Positions 59,442-64,000 of a stretch of 64,000 nucleotides of DNA are shown here, in pieces. The first letter of the stretch is position 1, and each line of letters begins with the position of its first letter. The stretch comes from an uncultured Cocleimonas sp. Its GTDB lineage: Bacteria; Pseudomonadota; Gammaproteobacteria; Thiotrichales; Thiotrichaceae. The notes beneath the pieces were generated by a model. The model was given only the letters and a program-made list of their open reading frames with translations, was not told the origin of the DNA and made no database searches. Made by a program: the position numbers and the translations under genes. The DNA lies in the NCBI RefSeq assembly GCF_947495625.1, contig NZ_CANLZW010000016.1, positions 1 through 64,000 on the forward strand, given 5' to 3'.

Positions 59442-60710
59442 TTGCATACTCTTTCCCAATTACAATCTGGTGAACTTTCAGGCATTCAACGTCTATCATT
59501 GTCAGAAAATCTAACGTCATTTCCTATGGAGATTCTATCTCTGGCGGATAGTTTAGAAATCCTTGATTTAACTGACAATAACTTGTCTTCATTACCCGAA
59601 GAGTTGGTGCAGTTGCAGAAGCTTAAAATACTGTTTGTTTCAGATAATGACTTCGAAGAATTACCAGAGGTGCTTGGGCAATGCCTGAATTTGGAAATGA
59701 TTGGTTTTAAATCGAATAAAATAAAGCACGTTCCTGAGAACGCATTACCGCCTAAATTACGTTGGTTGATATTAACGGATAACCAGATTGCTAAAATGCC
59801 TGATTCTTTGGGTGAGCGACCTCGACTCCAAAAATTAGCATTGGCAGGTAATCGATTAACAGAGCTACCGCAAACTTTAGCTAAATCTACTAATTTAGAA
59901 TTAGTCCGAATCTCGGCGAATAAATTGACGGAATGTCCCGATCAATTACTGGGTTTGCCGAAACTTGCGTGGTTTGCATTTTCGGGTAATCCTTTTAGTT
60001 ATTCGGATATCGAGATCAAGTCAGCTCCTGAAATACCTTCAAAAAGTTATGAGTTGCTAGAAGAACTTGGGCGTGGCGCTTCTGGAGTGATTTCCAGAGC
60101 ACGCTGGAATCAGCAGCAATCTGAGTACCATATACAGTTTCAAAACGATATTGCGGTTAAAGTATTTAAAGGCGAAGTCACCAGCGATGGTTATCCAAAA
60201 GATGAATTGAATGCCTGTTTGAAAGTAGGCAATCATCCAAATCTGGTGAAGTCTTTGGCTCAGGTAAATGAAACAGGGTTGAATGGAAAAGGTAATCTCG
60301 CTTTAATCATGAGTTTGATTCCGCCGCATTTTGATAATCTAGGTCAACCACCGAATTTTGAAACGTGTACTCGCGATACCTTTCCTGATGATTTTTTCTT
60401 GTCGATAGCGCAAATTCAGAAAATGGTGGAACAAATGGAAGATGTCTTTAACCATTTGCATTCCAGTCAGGTCTGTCATGGGGACTTGTATGCGCACAAT
60501 GCTTTGTTCGATGAAGAAGCGAATATTATTGTTGGAGACTTTGGTGCTGCGACGATGTATCACATGGTTAATGAAAAACAACAGGCGCAAATTAAGCAGA
60601 TTGAACGTCGCGCCCTAAATTATTTTATTGAGGATTTGTTAAGTGTGTGTCGGGAAGAAGATAAAACCAGCGAAACTTACAAGAATCTTGAGCGAAAGAT
60701 TACTGGTTAA
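59442..60710 (+). CDS. Leucine-rich-repeat / protein-kinase fusion
   Basis: 422 residues. The N-terminal half (about 15-185) has about seven leucine-rich repeats of the SLSENLTSFP / LDLTDNNLSSLPEEL / LALAGNRLTELPQTL type. The C-terminal half (about 203-415) is a Ser/Thr-kinase-like domain: glycine loop LGRGASGVISRA, lysine K240 in IAVKVFK, catalytic loop HGDLYAHN (346-353, with HGD in place of HRD), and DFG at 366-368. The key D, K and N are present, so it may be active. The start is TTG 59442 without a clear ribosome site. Substrate unknown. Confidence 0.82.
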   Translation: MHTLSQLQSGELSGIQRLSLSENLTSFPMEILSLADSLEILDLTDNNLSSLPEELVQLQKLKILFVSDNDFEELPEVLGQCLNLEMIGFKSNKIKHVPENALPPKLRWLILTDNQIAKMPDSLGERPRLQKLALAGNRLTELPQTLAKSTNLELVRISANKLTECPDQLLGLPKLAWFAFSGNPFSYSDIEIKSAPEIPSKSYELLEELGRGASGVISRARWNQQQSEYHIQFQNDIAVKVFKGEVTSDGYPKDELNACLKVGNHPNLVKSLAQVNETGLNGKGNLALIMSLIPPHFDNLGQPPNFETCTRDTFPDDFFLSIAQIQKMVEQMEDVFNHLHSSQVCHGDLYAHNALFDEEANIIVGDFGAATMYHMVNEKQQAQIKQIERRALNYFIEDLLSVCREEDKTSETYKNLERKITG

Positions 60711-60814
60711 TTTAGATTCTTGCTTTATAAGTTATCATTAACAAAACTATTCTGTAAAAAAAGCCTAGCTCTGCATAAACTCTATTTACGTTTTTAAAAA
60801 ACAAAAACGTAATA

Positions 60815-60838
60815 TCCTTCAAAAGTAGGGGGTGGCTT
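60815..60838 (+). repeat. G-run repeat copy 15
   Basis: TCCTTCAAAAGTAGGGGGTGGCTT, a diverged copy (five G, GTGGC end) in the convergent gap between the LRR-kinase and LysR genes. Confidence 0.75.
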
Positions 60839-60842
60839 AGCT

Positions 60843-61730
60843 CTAATTGTCAGGCGTATGTTTTTCCAGTATTTGTATGAATGCTTTTCCTGCATTTGAA
60901 AGGCTTCGGCTGGCATGTTGGACAATCCCGAGCGTTCTTTCAATTTTAAGACCTTTTACTTTTATCTCCGTTAAATCATCGCCGAGCATGGTTTTAGGCA
61001 ACGCACTCCAGCCTAAACCGATGGTGACCATCATTCGGATAGTTTCAAGATAATTGGTTTCCAGTATTACATCTAACGCACCTTGTTTTTGTATCACCGG
61101 TTTTTCGATAACACTTCTGGTGTAAGTGCCCACCGCAGGAAGAATAGCGCTGTGTTTGGCAAGTTCAGAAAGAATAATAGCCTTGTCTTTGGCTATTGCT
61201 ACTAGAGGATGATCGGGAGATACGGCAATCGTTAATGGATCATTCCACAGTGGCGTGATTTTTAAACGTTTTGAATTACTTAATGGGAGGGTCACGACAC
61301 CCAGTTCGAAATGGCCTTTTTCTATTTCGTGGCAGGCGTCTTCAGAATCCATAAAAGCTAAATCTAATCGCACTTGTGGATAGCTTTCGGTAAAATTTTT
61401 CAAAATGTCGGGTAAACGATGCAGGCCGATATGGTGCGAAGTGACTAATGATAATTCACCGCTGACTTGACCATTGAGGTTGTCGATAACACGTTGTGAT
61501 TCTTTCATGTCTTGCAAAATGCGTTCTGCAATCGGTAATAAAGCACGACCTGCTTCATTGAGCATGACGCGTTTGCCAATACGGTCAAACAATTTGCTAC
61601 CGAGTTGTTCTTCTAACAACGCTATGCGTTTACTAACGGCGGGTTGCGTTATATAAAGGTGTTCCGCTGCTTTAGAAAAGGTGCCTAATTCGGCGACTGA
61701 GATGAAGGCTTTGTAGGCTGAAATATCCAT
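60843..61730 (-). CDS. LysR-family transcriptional regulator
   Basis: 295 residues: N-terminal helix-turn-helix (AYKAFISVAELGTFSKAAEHLYITQPAVSKRIALLEEQLGSKLFDRIGKRVMLNEAGR) and a C-terminal co-inducer domain (LSLVTSHHIGLHRLPDILKNFTESYPQVRLDLAF). It is divergent from leuCD, so it probably controls leucine synthesis genes, as LysR proteins often regulate their divergent neighbour. The inducer is unknown. Confidence 0.88.
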   Translation of the reverse strand: MDISAYKAFISVAELGTFSKAAEHLYITQPAVSKRIALLEEQLGSKLFDRIGKRVMLNEAGRALLPIAERILQDMKESQRVIDNLNGQVSGELSLVTSHHIGLHRLPDILKNFTESYPQVRLDLAFMDSEDACHEIEKGHFELGVVTLPLSNSKRLKITPLWNDPLTIAVSPDHPLVAIAKDKAIILSELAKHSAILPAVGTYTRSVIEKPVIQKQGALDVILETNYLETIRMMVTIGLGWSALPKTMLGDDLTEIKVKGLKIERTLGIVQHASRSLSNAGKAFIQILEKHTPDN

Positions 61731-61749
61731 AACGGTTAAGAGTAGATTC

Positions 61750-61801
61750 TATATAACTAATTGGAATGAAAATTATGAAAATATACAATTATAGTTATAT
61801 A
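61750..61801. promoter_or_regulatory. Inverted repeat in the LysR / leuC gap
   Basis: Ten-base arms TATATAACTA and TAGTTATATA, perfectly complementary and 32 bases apart, 19 bases upstream of the LysR start and about 100 before leuC. Placement and spacing fit a LysR-type control region, though AT-rich arms could arise by chance. Confidence 0.45.
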
Positions 61802-61901
61802 AGTATTAAGAGTAAACTCGCCCGAATGATAGATAAGTTGGGCGCTGTTGGTTTTTTAAAAATTTAAATGCCCTACGACTAGTTAATGAAAGGTAAATTT
61901 T

Positions 61902-63332
61902 ATGTCAGGAAAAACACTTTACGACAAGATATTCGATTCGCATGTGGTCCGTGAAGAAGACGGTACTTCATTATTGTATATCGATAGACACCTGGTTCAC
62001 GAGGTTACATCGCCACAGGCCTTCGAAGGTTTAAGATTGGCTAATCGTGATCTATGGCGCACGAATTCAATTGTTGCAGTACCTGATCATAATGTACCAA
62101 CGACTAAAGCCCATCGCGGCAATGGTACGGCGGGTATCTCTGATCCCGTGGCTAAGATTCAGGTTGAAACACTGAATAAGAACTGTGAAGAATACAAAAT
62201 CAATGAATTCTTGATGGATGATATCCGTCAGGGAATCGTACATGTTATCGGCCCAGAGCAGGGTGCGACTTTACCGGGTATGACGGTTGTATGTGGTGAT
62301 TCACATACGTCTACACACGGTGCATTTGGCGCATTAGCACATGGTATCGGCACATCTGAAGTTGAGCACGTAATGGCGACTCAGTGTTTGATTCAAAAGA
62401 AAATGAAAAACATGTTGGTTAGCGTTGAAGGCAAAGTTGGCCCTGGTGTCACCGCTAAAGACATAGTGCTAGCGATTATTGGTGAAATCGGTACAGCGGG
62501 AGGCACTGGTTGTGCGATAGAGTTTGCTGGTGAAGCCATTATGGATCTTTCTATGGAAGGTCGTATGACAGTTTGTAATATGGCTATCGAAGGTGGAGCG
62601 CGTGCGGGCATGATCGCGGTAGACCAAAAAACTATCGATTACGTCAAGGGTCGTCCTTATGCTCCAACTGGTGATACTTGGGATAAAGCGGTTGAAGCAT
62701 GGCAAGACTTAAAATCAGATGATGATGCAGAGTTCGATGAAATCGTACGTATCCATGCGGGTAGTATTGAGCCACAAGTAACGTGGGGAACTTCTCCTGA
62801 AATGGTGCTATCGGTTAATGCGAAAGTACCTGATCCAGCGACAGAAGATGATGCGGTTAAAAGTCAGGGCATTGCTTCGGCACTTAAATATATGGGGCTT
62901 GAAGCAGGGCAATCGATCAATGAAATTGCTGTTGATAAGATTTTTATCGGTTCTTGTACCAATTCACGCATCGAAGATATGCGCGAGGCGGCGTCAGTCG
63001 TTAAAGGTCATAAAGTTGCTGATAACGTAACCTTGGCGATGGTTGTTCCGGGGTCTGGTTTAGTCAAAAAACAAGCTGAAGATGAAGGTTTGGATACTAT
63101 CTTCACTGATGCCGGTTTCGAATGGCGAGAGCCGGGCTGTTCCATGTGTTTGGCGATGAATGCCGATAAGTTGGAGCCAGGTGAGCGTTGTGCGTCGACT
63201 TCAAACCGAAATTTTGAAGGGCGTCAGGGACAAGGCGGAAGAACACATTTGGTAAGTCCTGCCATGGCAGCGGCTGCAGCGATCAAAGGGCACTTCGTTG
63301 ATGTGCGCGACTTAGAAAGAGCGGAGGTGTAG
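61902..63332 (+). CDS. leuC: 3-isopropylmalate dehydratase large subunit
   Basis: Aconitase-family [4Fe-4S] enzyme of leucine synthesis. Cluster cysteines are in [17 protein letters not shown] and [10 protein letters not shown]. Also [33 protein letters not shown] and the C-terminal [30 protein letters not shown]. 476 residues. AAAGG site before the ATG. Two bases separate it from leuD. Confidence 0.97.
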   Translation: MSGKTLYDKIFDSHVVREEDGTSLLYIDRHLVHEVTSPQAFEGLRLANRDLWRTNSIVAVPDHNVPTTKAHRGNGTAGISDPVAKIQVETLNKNCEEYKINEFLMDDIRQGIVHVIGPEQGATLPGMTVVCGDSHTSTHGAFGALAHGIGTSEVEHVMATQCLIQKKMKNMLVSVEGKVGPGVTAKDIVLAIIGEIGTAGGTGCAIEFAGEAIMDLSMEGRMTVCNMAIEGGARAGMIAVDQKTIDYVKGRPYAPTGDTWDKAVEAWQDLKSDDDAEFDEIVRIHAGSIEPQVTWGTSPEMVLSVNAKVPDPATEDDAVKSQGIASALKYMGLEAGQSINEIAVDKIFIGSCTNSRIEDMREAASVVKGHKVADNVTLAMVVPGSGLVKKQAEDEGLDTIFTDAGFEWREPGCSMCLAMNADKLEPGERCASTSNRNFEGRQGQGGRTHLVSPAMAAAAAIKGHFVDVRDLERAEV

Positions 63333-63334
63333 TT

Positions 63335-63982
63335 ATGGAAAAGTTTACAGTTCATAAAGGTTTGGTAATCCCATTAGATCGTTCGAATGTGGATACTGAT
63401 GCGATTATTCCTAAACAATATTTAAAGTCGATTAGCCGCACAGGCTTTGGCCCGACATTATTTGACGATTGGCGTTATGAAAAAACAGGCGAGCCAGGAA
63501 TGGATCATTCCAAGCGTGCACTTAAGAAAGACTTTGTTTTGAATCAGCCGCGTTACCAAGGTGGTTCGATTTTATTGGCGCGAGAAAATTTCGGTTGCGG
63601 TTCATCACGTGAGCATGCGGTTTGGGCTCTGGAAGATTTTGGAATACGTGCAGTAATAGCCCCGAGTTTTGCTGATATTTTCTATAATAACTGCTTTAAA
63701 AATGGCATTTTGCCGATTGTTTTATCAGAAGAGAAAGTTGATTCGCTATTTTCAGAAACAGAAATGATGGAAGGCTACAGCCTAACGATTGATCTTGAAA
63801 AACAACAAGTGATCGAGCAAGATGATTTGCATACTGAAGCTACCAGTTTTGAGGTTGATCCGGTGCGCAAACATTGTTTGTTGAATGGTCTGGACGATAT
63901 AGGCTTAACTTTACAACATGCCGATGAAATCAAAGCGTATGAGGAGAAACGTAAACAGACTGCACCTTGGTTGTTTAGTTAA
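63335..63982 (+). CDS. leuD: 3-isopropylmalate dehydratase small subunit
   Basis: Swivel-domain partner of LeuC. Motifs: [37 protein letters not shown] and [20 protein letters not shown]. 215 residues, complete. leuB and leuA are not within the window. Confidence 0.96.
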   Translation: MEKFTVHKGLVIPLDRSNVDTDAIIPKQYLKSISRTGFGPTLFDDWRYEKTGEPGMDHSKRALKKDFVLNQPRYQGGSILLARENFGCGSSREHAVWALEDFGIRAVIAPSFADIFYNNCFKNGILPIVLSEEKVDSLFSETEMMEGYSLTIDLEKQQVIEQDDLHTEATSFEVDPVRKHCLLNGLDDIGLTLQHADEIKAYEEKRKQTAPWLFS

Positions 63983-64000
63983 AAAACACTTCAAAAGTAG
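63981..64000 (+). repeat. G-run repeat copy 16, cut by the window edge
   Basis: AAAAAACACTTCAAAAGTAG is the left half of the repeat; the G run would lie just beyond position 64000. It begins on the last bases of leuD. Confidence 0.75.

Overview
The window comes from an AT-rich gammaproteobacterial chromosome. Several gene blocks keep the order known from Pseudomonas and relatives: nadB / rpoE-rseABC-degP-(glutaredoxin)-lepA-lepB-DUF4845-rnc-era-recO-pdxJ-acpS-cysM, then radC / coaBC-dut-algC-argB, pyrG-kdsA-eno-ftsB-ispD-ispF, and pepA-holC. The left edge holds a cobyrinate-diamide-synthase-like gene followed by a cysteine-free IscA homologue. That is the dsrN-dsrR pair that ends the reverse dissimilatory sulfite reductase (dsr) operon of sulfur oxidisers, so I infer a sulfur-oxidising gammaproteobacterium. 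The species cannot be named from the sequence alone.

Layout. 1-1.3 kb: an intact IS4-family insertion sequence directly upstream of dsrN. 1.4-5.8 kb: dsrN, dsrR and a NarX/NarL-like two-component pair. 5.8-8.6 kb: a candidate small RNA, a secreted M23 peptidase and rpoS. 8.7-24 kb: nadB and the envelope-stress / translation / RNA-processing cluster. 24-31 kb: parC, a DUF364 protein, a sirtuin, and a compact ECF sigma / anti-sigma / secreted DsrE-like module. 31-39.5 kb: pgm, a DUF1249 gene, iscR with an IscR-type operator, argB-algC-dut-coaBC and radC. 39.6-43 kb: accessory genes (DUF1330, azlCD, a periplasmic solute-binding protein, a 2OG-Fe(II) oxygenase-like protein). 43.3-49.7 kb: the pyrG to ispF cluster and an HExxH protein with no canonical start codon. 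49.7-58.5 kb: a membrane J-domain protein, holC, pepA, a second-type EF-G, 3-hydroxybutyrate dehydrogenase, a VOC gene broken by one stop codon, and a thiolase. 58.6-64 kb: an HExxH membrane protein, an LRR-kinase fusion, and a LysR gene divergent from leuCD.

Two observations stand out. First, an intergenic repeat of about 30 bp recurs sixteen times between 8.6 kb and the right edge. It has an A-tract, then roughly GTGCCTATAAGTAGGGGGGTGAC, in either orientation and always outside or at the very edge of genes. One copy supplies the start codon of radC, and one forms a clean 7-bp hairpin. I know of no named family with this consensus. Second, the ECF sigma operon encodes an anti-sigma factor whose periplasmic half is a DsrE-like domain, followed at once by a secreted stand-alone DsrE-like protein with the same motifs and the same single cysteine. 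This looks like a sensor/ligand pair and may be an undescribed sulfur- or redox-responsive envelope signalling system.

Most other genes are ordinary housekeeping functions: coupled translation in rseA-rseB, glutaredoxin-lepA-lepB, rnc-era, cysM-exonuclease and ftsB-ispD, and recognisable intrinsic terminators after narL, rpoS/nadB, the DsrE gene, fusA and the thiolase gene.
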